From: Endozoicomonas gorgoniicola
GTDB taxonomy: Bacteria > Pseudomonadota > Gammaproteobacteria > Pseudomonadales > Endozoicomonadaceae
Assembly (NCBI RefSeq): GCF_025562715.2
Contig: NZ_JAPFCC010000001.1
Coordinates: 5,103,501 to 5,167,500, forward strand
Length of the DNA: 64,000 bases
Reading direction: 5' to 3'
Positions 45,600 to 53,367 of the stretch are shown piece after piece. The stretch's first letter is position 1. The number at the start of each line of letters is the position of its first letter. Position numbers and translations under genes: made by a program. The notes beneath the pieces were generated by a model. The model made no database searches. It saw only the letters and a program-made list of their open reading frames with translations, and was not told the origin of the DNA.

Positions 45600-47432
45600 T
45601 CAGGTTTCCCGAATGCCCAGCTTTTTCAGAGAGGTCAGAGGGCGAGTCCATGGATGCAGGACTCGGACAGCATCCTGCATTACCGGTGATTTTATGATCG
45701 ACAACGCTTCACTGCTACTGTTGAACTGTCCCTGTAACAGTACATACCAGTCTTTCTGGTTACGCCGGTAATGGACCGTGACCGCAGAAGCCAGTTCAGG
45801 AAAGCGCTGTTTCATTTTTTTAATGGACTCTGGCTTGTTGGCTGCAAACCACTGAATGGTATAACTGCCATCTGAATTCTGCAGAAGACTGGTTGGACGA
45901 CTTTTGTGAGGCAGCACAGGGGGTGCTGATGGCTGTCTGGACAAGCGTGAACGTTGCTGGGAAGCCGTGATACGTTGATCCTGATGGGCAGGTTTACTCT
46001 GTGCCGCCAGTTGCCGCAGTTTATCTACCGGGCGAACCCTTGGATAAAGCCTGGTCGCTATGCGGGCATAGGCTGGTTGCTCCAGCGCTCGTTTTGCCAT
46101 CGCCAGGTTGTCATAAGCAGGGCTGACCAGCACATACCAGTTGCGACCACGTTTGCGGTACGGAATGACCTGGGCGTCTTCCAGATAAGGAAAACGCTGT
46201 TTAGTCCGTTCGAGCGTTTCCTTTTTACTGCTGGCTAACCATTGAATGGTGTAACTGCCCGGAGGCGCTTCCAGAACTCCTTCAGGTTCTTTCTCTCGTT
46301 GATATCGTCTTGACGACTGACGCTCAGTATTTCCTTTATAACCTCTCAGGTGTTCTGGTTTTTGCTGATTATATTGAATCTGCTGTTGGAACGGATTGAC
46401 GTTGTAGTCGTAGGGTTCAGGCTGTGAAGCCGTGTTGTAACCTGGAACTTTATAGGAATAATCTGACGTCTGTTCCATGCTTGGATAGGCTGGCGCAATA
46501 CTGGCAAACATGGTTTCGGCTGGCTGGCGAGAGCCAACCGGTATGTTGTACTGGCTTGCCAGGACTGGTTGTTCCGGAATTGGGTCAGGGGTATCCGGGC
46601 GGATGAGATCGAGTTTCTGGATACTGGCGACTGAGCGTGTCCAGGGATACAGCTTGTTAATCATGCCGGATCGGGGAGCTGCCTGCAGCGCTTCGTTTGC
46701 AGTACTCCTGTCGTTGAACGGACCATCAAGAAGTACGTACCACTCTTTACCATTTCGACGATATTGAACAATAGCCGCTGTTTGCAGAACAGGGTAATAA
46801 CTCTGTAACTCCCTGAGAGGTTTTGGGGTATGTGCAGCCAGCCATTGCAGCACGTAGCTGCCATGAGGGGCATTCAGCAGGCGGTTCAGGTTCTGGCTTT
46901 CTGTTTCCGCAACGGTTACAGGTTGTCTGGGGTAAAACGGTTCCAGCGGCAGTCTGGTAACAGGAGACTCCCGGTATTGTCTTGCCGGTGGTTGAGGATC
47001 GTCTGGTACAGACTGATAGAGGGCCTGGTAAGGATCACGAAAACTGTCGTCTGAAGAGGAAGGGTAAGCCAGATTGTATTGCTGCTGTGGTGGGTACTGG
47101 CTGCCTTCCGGAGCTGTCGGGTACTTTCCATTAGTCGGGTACTTTCCATTAGCAGATGGATAGTCATCTGATCGATAGTCTTCACGGGCTTGTGCAGGCT
47201 GATATTTTCTTTGTCTGGCAACCTCTTCGAGAGGCTGGCTGTAGTCACTGGTTGCATCTTTTCGACACAGCCAGTCGTTGTTGGCATTGGATTTACAGTC
47301 CCAGGATGAACTCAGGGCAAGGGGTTTTGGAGGCAACAGTAACGCCTCCGCCACAGGGGCAGACAGGGGTGCAAGCGCAGCCACGACTGAAAGACTGAGT
47401 GGTTTACAGGTAAACAGCACTCGACCAGGCAT
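45600..47432 (-). CDS. Periplasmic protein with three SPOR-like repeats
   Basis: 610 residues, N-terminal signal region (LSLSVVAALAPLSAPVAEA), then a Pro/Gln/Tyr-rich disordered stretch. Three repeats of about 85 residues each follow: HGSYVLQWLAAHTPKPLREL ... EWYVLLDGPF ... LYPWTRSVASIQKL; PGSYTIQWLASSKKETLERT ... NWYVLVSPAY ... LYPRVRPVDKLRQL; DGSYTIQWFAANKPESIKKM ... DWYVLLQGQF ... LHPWTRPLTSLKKL. This is the SPOR fold (Y-x-(L/I)-Q ... (W/Y)-Y-V-L), which binds denuded peptidoglycan at division sites. Triple SPOR domains are uncommon; most proteins have one. A role in cell division or envelope maintenance is likely. A small in-frame tandem repeat (NGKYPT twice) occurs near residue 97. Confidence 0.85.
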   Translation of the reverse strand: MPGRVLFTCKPLSLSVVAALAPLSAPVAEALLLPPKPLALSSSWDCKSNANNDWLCRKDATSDYSQPLEEVARQRKYQPAQAREDYRSDDYPSANGKYPTNGKYPTAPEGSQYPPQQQYNLAYPSSSDDSFRDPYQALYQSVPDDPQPPARQYRESPVTRLPLEPFYPRQPVTVAETESQNLNRLLNAPHGSYVLQWLAAHTPKPLRELQSYYPVLQTAAIVQYRRNGKEWYVLLDGPFNDRSTANEALQAAPRSGMINKLYPWTRSVASIQKLDLIRPDTPDPIPEQPVLASQYNIPVGSRQPAETMFASIAPAYPSMEQTSDYSYKVPGYNTASQPEPYDYNVNPFQQQIQYNQQKPEHLRGYKGNTERQSSRRYQREKEPEGVLEAPPGSYTIQWLASSKKETLERTKQRFPYLEDAQVIPYRKRGRNWYVLVSPAYDNLAMAKRALEQPAYARIATRLYPRVRPVDKLRQLAAQSKPAHQDQRITASQQRSRLSRQPSAPPVLPHKSRPTSLLQNSDGSYTIQWFAANKPESIKKMKQRFPELASAVTVHYRRNQKDWYVLLQGQFNSSSEALSIIKSPVMQDAVRVLHPWTRPLTSLKKLGIRET

Positions 47433-47666
47433 GAGCCAGATCCTTCTGATTCATTACCTTTAACAGAACAGATTTGAAAATGGAATGCAACAGTTGTGTG
47501 TGAATTATTTTTATCACACAAGATGTTGTGAGTCAGGCGAAAAGCCCCGGCCAGGTAAACAAGGCTATATTTTCTGGTTACTTATTAAGGCAGTCCAGAG
47601 TCAGCTTTTTTTTGGTAGCCATTTAAGCAGCTATTATGTTTAAGGTTTTTTGGTGAGGATTTTGTC

Positions 47667-48455
47667 ATGTGGACTCTCAGGAAAGTTCCGGGCGCAACGG
47701 TTGTTTCTCTGCTTGCCAGCTTGCTGGCAACTGGAAGTCTTTTATTTACTCCTGAGACGAGTGCGATGGATACTGACTGTTTTCCGGTGCTGGATGAAAA
47801 ACAACCTCAGTATGTGGTGGCCTATGGGCAATATATGCTTGAAAACCTTAGAGAACAAAAAATTAAGAATATACTTGAAAGCCTTAGAGAACAAAAAATT
47901 AAGAAAAAGTACAACAGTCAGCTTCCTGTGTGGATCAGCGGTTATCAGCGTGGCTGGATGACCCGCATAAAAGATGAAGGCAAGTACACGACGCTTGGTG
48001 TTGCCCCTGAAGCCGGAAAATTGTTGAACGGCATTCTGGTCGAGGTGAGTCCCGGTATCATCAATACCCATGACAGAACCGAACGAAGAATGTGCAGAAC
48101 CCGTCTGGACCGTAAAAGCATCTCATCGATGACCGGGCAGGTGATTCCTTCAAAAGGCGACTTCTGGATCTATACAACTAAAAAGGCGTCCAGACTTCAG
48201 CCAGCGGGTAAGTTCCCGATTCTGATGTCAGAGGTGGATGAGTTTTTGACCGCTTGCATTGAACAGGCTGAACAGTTCAACCTGACTAACTTCCCTGAAC
48301 AGTGTATTGATACCACTGATTTCTGGTCTAAACACTGGACAAATGACCGCGAACGTCCTTTAACTGGCAGGCTGGTACAGGTAAAGCGCAAAAAGGTGGA
48401 CAGCCTGTTAAGCAAGCTCAAGGGCGGACTGTATGAAAACGTGCGGGCTGAATGA
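47667..48455 (+). CDS. Secreted gamma-glutamylcyclotransferase-like protein
   Basis: 262 residues; GTGAGGA precedes the ATG. Signal peptide VVSLLASLLATGSLLFTPETSA, then YVVAYGQYMLENL, where a substrate loop (Y-G-S-x) is expected in GGCT-like folds, WISGYQRGWMTRI, TLGVAPEAGKLLNGILVEVS and HDRTERRMCRTRL with the Glu that is catalytic in the family. The match is by motif order and is tentative. An in-frame 36-bp tandem duplication (47846-47904) repeats LREQKIK and lengthens the loop after Y-G. Its place just before hisB suggests no functional link. Confidence 0.55.
   Translation: MWTLRKVPGATVVSLLASLLATGSLLFTPETSAMDTDCFPVLDEKQPQYVVAYGQYMLENLREQKIKNILESLREQKIKKKYNSQLPVWISGYQRGWMTRIKDEGKYTTLGVAPEAGKLLNGILVEVSPGIINTHDRTERRMCRTRLDRKSISSMTGQVIPSKGDFWIYTTKKASRLQPAGKFPILMSEVDEFLTACIEQAEQFNLTNFPEQCIDTTDFWSKHWTNDRERPLTGRLVQVKRKKVDSLLSKLKGGLYENVRAE
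47846..47904 (+). repeat. 36-bp-period tandem duplication inside the cyclotransferase-like gene
   Basis: CCTTAGAGAACAAAAAATTA starts at 47846 and again at 47882, a 36-bp period that keeps the reading frame and repeats the peptide LREQKIK. It could vary in copy number by slippage. Confidence 0.85.
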
Positions 48456-48526
48456 TAACAGGCCTGGAGAAAGCTCTGAGGAAAAGATAGTTTTGGCTGC
48501 CTGTTTTCGGTGAAGGGCTTAATGCC

Positions 48527-48532
48527 TATAAT
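48527..48532 (+). promoter_or_regulatory. Possible -10 box upstream of hisB
   Basis: TATAAT preceded by TGCC (near-extended -10) lies 125 bp before hisB. The -35 at 17 bp spacing (TTTTCG) is poor. A candidate only; no his leader peptide rich in His codons is seen between it and hisB. Confidence 0.35.
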
Positions 48533-48656
48533 GATCAGGCCTCTGCTATAGGCTTCAATATAAAATCAAGCAAAACAAAAAAGATTCAGCCCTGCATAAA
48601 CAGACAGCTATAAAAACAGATAGATAAAGAAACAAGAACCGGAACCGGAGTTTTTA

Positions 48657-49250
48657 ATGTCAAAGCGTAAAGCTAGTGTAGAGCGGAATACACTGGAAAC
48701 CAAAATCAGGGTTGATATCAATCTCGATGGTACAGGCAAAGGTCAGTTTGATACTGGTGTACCGTTTCTGGAACACATGATGGATCAGATTGCCCGTCAT
48801 GGCATGGTCGACCTCGATATAAAAGCCGATGGTGATAATCACATCGATGACCATCATACCGTTGAAGACATAGGCATTACCCTTGGGCAGGCATTTACCA
48901 AAGCGATTGGCGATAAAAAAGGGATTACCCGTTATGGGCACGCTTATGTACCGCTGGATGAAGCGCTTTCCAGGGTTGTGATCGATTTTTCAGGTCGTCC
49001 CGGCCTTGAGTACAATATTGATTTTACCCGCGCCCATATTGGTCAGTTTGATGTTGATCTGTTCTATGAGTTTTTTCAGGGCTTTGTGAACCACGCCAAT
49101 GTTACCCTGCATATCGACAACCTCCGTGGGCGTAATTCTCACCATCAGATTGAGACCGTATTCAAAGCGTTTGGGCGGGCTTTGCGCATGGCTCTGACGC
49201 TTGATCCCCGTATGTCCGGGCAGATGCCTTCGACCAAAGGTTCGCTGTAA
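48657..49250 (+). CDS. hisB: Imidazoleglycerol-phosphate dehydratase HisB
   Basis: 197 residues, monofunctional (no N-terminal phosphatase domain). Metal-binding and catalytic motifs: EHMMDQIARHGMVDL, DDHHTVEDIGITLGQAF, PLDEALSRVVIDFSGRP and NSHHQIETVFKAFGRAL. It converts imidazole glycerol phosphate to imidazole acetol phosphate (step 6 of histidine synthesis). GGAG stands nine bases before the ATG. hisH follows after 3 bp. Confidence 0.97.
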   Translation: MSKRKASVERNTLETKIRVDINLDGTGKGQFDTGVPFLEHMMDQIARHGMVDLDIKADGDNHIDDHHTVEDIGITLGQAFTKAIGDKKGITRYGHAYVPLDEALSRVVIDFSGRPGLEYNIDFTRAHIGQFDVDLFYEFFQGFVNHANVTLHIDNLRGRNSHHQIETVFKAFGRALRMALTLDPRMSGQMPSTKGSL

Positions 49251-49253
49251 ACC

Positions 49254-49898
49254 ATGAAAACAGTGGCTGTTATCGATTATGGAATGGGAAATCTGCACTC
49301 AGCCAGCAAAGCTCTCGAGCATGTTGCAGGCAGAGATACCAGAGTCGTTGTTACCTGTGATCCTAAAATCGTCCTGCAGGCTGACCGTGTTGTCTTGCCG
49401 GGCGTTGGTGCTATTCGCGACTGTATGTCAGAAATACGGCATAAAGGTGTAGACGACGTTGTCAGGGAAGTGGTGGCTTCGGAACGACCGCTGCTGGGTA
49501 TTTGCGTGGGTATGCAGGTGATGCTGGATCATAGTGAAGAAAACGGTGGCGTTGAATGTCTGGGGGTGATGTCAGGCAACGTGAAGTTTTTTGGGCGTGA
49601 CTTAAAAAGCCCGGCGGGTGATAAACTGAAGGTTCCCCACATGGGATGGAGCAGGGTCGATCAACATCAGCCTCATGCCTTGTGGGAGGGCATAGAAAAC
49701 AACGAACGGTTTTATTTTGTCCACAGCTACCATGCTCATGCCGTTGACGATGAGGTGGCGGTGGGTCGTTGTGACTACGGTGTAAACTTTGATGTTGCAC
49801 TGGCAAGAGATGCCATTTTTGCCGTGCAGTTTCACCCGGAAAAAAGTGCTGCCAGTGGTTTGAAGCTGCTGGAAAACTTTTTACAGTGGACTCCCTGA
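49254..49898 (+). CDS. hisH: Imidazole glycerol phosphate synthase glutaminase subunit HisH
   Basis: 214 residues, class I glutamine amidotransferase. Nucleophile Cys in LLGICVGMQVMLDHS, His and Glu in VQFHPEKSAASGLKLLENFL, and the start VAVIDYGMGNLHSASKAL. It supplies ammonia to HisF. It lies 3 bp after hisB and is separated from hisF by a DUF4870 gene. Confidence 0.97.
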   Translation: MKTVAVIDYGMGNLHSASKALEHVAGRDTRVVVTCDPKIVLQADRVVLPGVGAIRDCMSEIRHKGVDDVVREVVASERPLLGICVGMQVMLDHSEENGGVECLGVMSGNVKFFGRDLKSPAGDKLKVPHMGWSRVDQHQPHALWEGIENNERFYFVHSYHAHAVDDEVAVGRCDYGVNFDVALARDAIFAVQFHPEKSAASGLKLLENFLQWTP

Positions 49899-49915
49899 AC
49901 GGTTTTTTTTGAAAA

Positions 49916-50302
49916 ATGGATGAATGGCCTCCCATGAGGGATCTGGACCCACCTCCGGGCCGGGATGAAAAGAACATAGCCATGCTGGCACACCTGTTGC
50001 CATTGCTGGGTTTTCTGATTCCGGGCATGAACATTGTTGTGCCGTTGCTGATTTGGCTGACCAAGCGTAATGAGTCAGCTTTTCTGGACCACCATGGCAG
50101 AGAGGCACTGAACTTTCAGATATCCCTGACCTTGCTGGCTGCGATATGGCTTGCCCTGAAGCTGATCATTGTCGGACTGCTTTTTCTGCCCCTTGTGCCG
50201 GTAGTAGTCATCCTGGCATTGATATTAATGATTCGTGCTGGCCTGAAGGCCAGTGGTGGGAAATATTACCAGTACCCGTTCTGTGTACGGTTTGTGAATT
50301 AA
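49916..50302 (+). CDS. DUF4870 small membrane protein
   Basis: 128 residues with a Pro-rich N-terminus and three membrane segments: AMLAHLLPLLGFLIPGMNIV, ISLTLLAAIWLALKLIIVGL and LVPVVVILALILMIRAGLKA. The loop KRNESAFLDHHGREALNFQI is diagnostic for DUF4870 (Tic20-like). Function unknown. It occupies the place where hisA would be between hisH and hisF, 17 bp after one and 16 bp before the other, so it is in the his operon. The ribosome binding site is weak. Confidence 0.85.
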   Translation: MDEWPPMRDLDPPPGRDEKNIAMLAHLLPLLGFLIPGMNIVVPLLIWLTKRNESAFLDHHGREALNFQISLTLLAAIWLALKLIIVGLLFLPLVPVVVILALILMIRAGLKASGGKYYQYPFCVRFVN

Positions 50303-50318
50303 TAACTGAAGGCTGTGT

Positions 50319-51092
50319 ATGGGTTTAGCAAAAAGAATAATTCCCTGTCTTGATGTTGAAAACGGTCGGGTAGTAAAGGGTGTTCAGTTTGTGGATATCC
50401 GCGATGCCGGAGACCCGGTGGAAGTCGCTCGCCGTTATAACGATGAAGGGGCTGATGAAATCACGTTTCTGGACATTACTGCCACCCATGAAGGACGTGA
50501 TACAACGGTTCATACCGTGGAACGAATGGCCAGCGAAGTGTTTATTCCCCTGACGGTCGGTGGTGGTATTCGCAAGGTGGAAGACATTCGTATCATGCTC
50601 AATGCCGGAGCTGACAAAGTCAGCATTAATACGGCAGCTGTCTTTAACCCGGCGTTTGTTCAGGAAGCCGCCGGGCGTTTTGGGTCGCAATGCATCGTGG
50701 TAGCGATAGATGCCAAGAAAGTGAGTCAGCCCGGCGAAGAAGATCGCTGGGAAATTTTTACCCATGGTGGTCGCAAGCCTACAGGATTCGATGCGGTTGA
50801 GTGGGCGATAAAAATGGAGCAGTTGGGAGCCGGTGAAATCATGCTCACCAGCATGGATCAGGACGGTGTGAGGAGTGGTTATGACCTTGGGGTCACCCGG
50901 GCTATTTCCGAAGCACTGTCGATTCCGGTTATTGCTTCAGGTGGAGCAGGGAACCTGGATCATCTGGTGGATGGCATTCAAAAAGGTAAGGCGGATGCGG
51001 TTCTGGCGGCGAGTATTTTTCACTTTGGGGAATACTCGATTCCTGAAGCCAAGCAATACATGGCAGAACGTGGTATTGAAATGAGGCTGTAA
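50319..51092 (+). CDS. hisF: Imidazole glycerol phosphate synthase cyclase subunit HisF
   Basis: 257 residues, complete half-barrel repeats. Catalytic Asp residues in IPCLDVENGRVVKGVQF and VVAIDAKK, with LTVGGGIRKVEDI and PVIASGGAGNLDHLVDGI as phosphate-binding loops. With HisH it makes imidazole glycerol phosphate and AICAR. It is the last gene of the operon, followed by a strong terminator. Confidence 0.97.
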   Translation: MGLAKRIIPCLDVENGRVVKGVQFVDIRDAGDPVEVARRYNDEGADEITFLDITATHEGRDTTVHTVERMASEVFIPLTVGGGIRKVEDIRIMLNAGADKVSINTAAVFNPAFVQEAAGRFGSQCIVVAIDAKKVSQPGEEDRWEIFTHGGRKPTGFDAVEWAIKMEQLGAGEIMLTSMDQDGVRSGYDLGVTRAISEALSIPVIASGGAGNLDHLVDGIQKGKADAVLAASIFHFGEYSIPEAKQYMAERGIEMRL

Positions 51093-51104
51093 TGGTTCAT
51101 TAAG

Positions 51105-51140
51105 AAAATGCTCCCACGGTTTGCATGGGAGCATTTTTTT
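51105..51140 (+). terminator. Intrinsic terminator after hisF
   Basis: AAATGCTCCCA (51106-51116) pairs with TGGGAGCATTT (51126-51136), followed by further T residues to 51140. An A run before the stem makes it usable from the minus strand too, for the convergent nfsA gene. Confidence 0.9.
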
Positions 51141-51149
51141 CAAACCGCT

Positions 51150-51887
51150 TTAACGCATTTTGAAGCCTTTGCTGGCTAGAAACGCTTTCATATGTGGGCG
51201 CGACTCTTTTCCGAGAAGAGCCGACATATCCTGACTCCATACCCGATCCAGCTTACCTTTGGTTCGCTGGTGGTAATAGTCACGCATGGTTTCATCGTAT
51301 TCGGCCAGAAGCTGTTCATCCACAGGCTGATATTCTTCTTCCATTAACACCATATCAACAGGCAGGCGGGGCTTAAGCTCCGGGTTCTGATCCGGATAGC
51401 CCAGACACAGGCCAAATACCGGATAAACATTCTGTGGAAGATTAATCAGTTCACTGACTTTTGCCGGATTGTTGCGAATGCCACCAATGTAACAGATGCC
51501 CAGTCCTTCAGACTCTGCCGCCACCACGACATTCTGGGCAAACAGGGCCACATCAATCGTTGCGATCATGAAATGCTCGGTCATACCGTCAGCCAGTTGC
51601 TGACCTTCTTTTTCGCAGCAGACGGCTGAACGGTTAAGGTCGGCACAGAACACCAGAAACTCAGCGGCACTGGCAACATAAGGCTGCCCACTGGCCAGTT
51701 CCGCCATGGCTTCACGGGTTTGTGGATTGCGTATACGAATAACACTGACACCCTGGAGGTTGCTGGAGGTGGCGGCACTTTGTCCGGCGCGGATCAGCTG
51801 GAGTAACAAAGCGTTGTCAATTGGCTGGTCGGTAAACTTGCGAATTGAACGATGCGACTGCAATAACTCGATAACGGATCGGTTCAT
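51150..51887 (-). CDS. nfsA: Oxygen-insensitive NADPH nitroreductase NfsA
   Basis: 245 residues, the size of NfsA. FMN-binding features: SHRSIRKFTDQPI, AGQSAATSSNLQGVSVIRI, GLGICYIGGIRNNPAKVSEL and GLCLGYPDQNPELKPRLP. The C-terminal segment (YDETMRDYYHQRTKGKLDRV) is typical of the NfsA/FRP group. It reduces nitroaromatics and quinones with NADPH. The start ATG overlaps the stop of the upstream smp gene (ATGA), so they are translationally coupled. Confidence 0.93.
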   Translation of the reverse strand: MNRSVIELLQSHRSIRKFTDQPIDNALLLQLIRAGQSAATSSNLQGVSVIRIRNPQTREAMAELASGQPYVASAAEFLVFCADLNRSAVCCEKEGQQLADGMTEHFMIATIDVALFAQNVVVAAESEGLGICYIGGIRNNPAKVSELINLPQNVYPVFGLCLGYPDQNPELKPRLPVDMVLMEEEYQPVDEQLLAEYDETMRDYYHQRTKGKLDRVWSQDMSALLGKESRPHMKAFLASKGFKMR

Positions 51888-53179
51888 ACTGATTCTCTTT
51901 CCAGTTCCCTGCTCAGGTTATAAGCCTGTTGATTGATCTTTTTTTTCTGTTCTTCGGCAATACCCGTTATTTGAACAATGTCTTCTGCATGCCCAGAGGC
52001 GCTGAACTCTGCCAGCTCCGTTGGCAGCCAGCTTAACTGCTCCTTCAACATATTCAAACCCTCTTCTCCCGGCAAGCTGGCAAGCATTAATGCGTTACCT
52101 GCGGCACTGTCTACCTCGCTGGGAGACTCGTCTCCGGGAAAATCCGGAATATCATCGCTGACACAAAGCCCGATACCCACCTGAATTTTGACAATGGCGT
52201 TCTCGCCAATGACCCGGCTGACCGATTCAATTAACAGGCAGCAGCTCAGGGCATCCTGTGTAAACTCGCTGCTGTCGAAACTGGAAAACCGGATATAGGC
52301 ATTACCTTCGGGGGTGTAGCTTATTTCACCGTTATAAAGGCTGGCAGCCTGTTCGATAGCGAAGGTGTGAGTATGAAGAATATCCATCATGTCCTGATGG
52401 GAAATCAACTGGCGTAACCGTGGCAGGTTTTTGTTACGTATACAGACGACCACAGACGTTTCATCCTGCTCAGCTTCCGGCTCTTCATCTTCTGACTGAC
52501 TGTTAGCCAGTTTTTCAGTGAGCTGCTGTTCCACAAAGTGTGCAAGCTGGTTCAGTTCATTACCGGATTTATCCCGGTTAACAAGCGGAGTTTGCAATAA
52601 GCTTCTTAACTGACGTAATACCAGTTCAAGCCTGCTGCTCAGCGTTGTGGCGTAGATTTGCAGAAAAATCAGTGCAGCAACCAGCAGGATAAGGCTGACG
52701 GCAGTAATCACCACTAACGCATCGCGGGCGTTTTTGGTCAACAGGGCTTCGTCCAGCTGCAGGCGTACATAACCGGCAATAACATCCTGATAGTGTATGG
52801 GCGATGCATAGGTTTGTCCGGAAACCGTCGTGGAATCTTCACTTTCTGAACTGGCAATTTTGCGATTATCAATGCTGTAAATCGCAGCCCTGGCAACGTA
52901 AGGCGTCTGTACCAGCTGATTAAGAAGAACACTCAGGCTCAAACGGTCTCCGGTGACCAGCATGTCGGTGGCGGCACTGGCTGTTTGCTGACTCAGTAAA
53001 ACGCCAATGGTGTCAGACTGATGCTGGCTGGCAGAGTTCATTTCTGAACGGATAATCATGCCGCTGCTGCCGATCACGGCAATAAAAAACAGGCTGAAAA
53101 TCAGCAGCAACTGGTTTCGTATCGACAGCGAATACAATCGATCGGTGATGTGTTTGATGAACTTAATCGGCGATTGCAA
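51884..53179 (-). CDS. smp: Smp/YtjB-like membrane protein with degenerate C-terminal cyclase-like domain
   Basis: 431 residues. N-terminal half: membrane helix LLLIFSLFFIAVIGSSGMII, a periplasmic domain (VLLSQQTASAATDMLVTGDR, LVQTPYVARAAIYS), and a second helix (ALVVITAVSLILLVAALIFL), matching Smp/AhpA next to serB. The C-terminal half, which the short E. coli YtjB lacks, has a strand-helix order like a class III nucleotide cyclase (SVVVCIRNKNL; EISYTPEGNAYIRFSSF; IVKIQVGIGLCVSDD) but lacks the metal-binding Asp pair, so it is probably a binding or signalling domain only. It is divergent from serB, as in other gammaproteobacteria. Confidence 0.8.
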   Translation of the reverse strand: MQSPIKFIKHITDRLYSLSIRNQLLLIFSLFFIAVIGSSGMIIRSEMNSASQHQSDTIGVLLSQQTASAATDMLVTGDRLSLSVLLNQLVQTPYVARAAIYSIDNRKIASSESEDSTTVSGQTYASPIHYQDVIAGYVRLQLDEALLTKNARDALVVITAVSLILLVAALIFLQIYATTLSSRLELVLRQLRSLLQTPLVNRDKSGNELNQLAHFVEQQLTEKLANSQSEDEEPEAEQDETSVVVCIRNKNLPRLRQLISHQDMMDILHTHTFAIEQAASLYNGEISYTPEGNAYIRFSSFDSSEFTQDALSCCLLIESVSRVIGENAIVKIQVGIGLCVSDDIPDFPGDESPSEVDSAAGNALMLASLPGEEGLNMLKEQLSWLPTELAEFSASGHAEDIVQITGIAEEQKKKINQQAYNLSRELERESV

Positions 53180-53367
53180 AGCCGAATCTCCTGATAATAA
53201 AGGCGAATTTACCTTCTATGATGACAGGCTGCCCGGAAGAATAAAGTGATGAGCTTCAATTTATGCTGCAAATAATTGCCATCAGCCGGTTTTGTATTGT
53301 CAGTTGCTTAACACTGCTGAGGAGTGGGTTACAATACTTGCAGATCAATAAAATTGTCGGATAAAAA

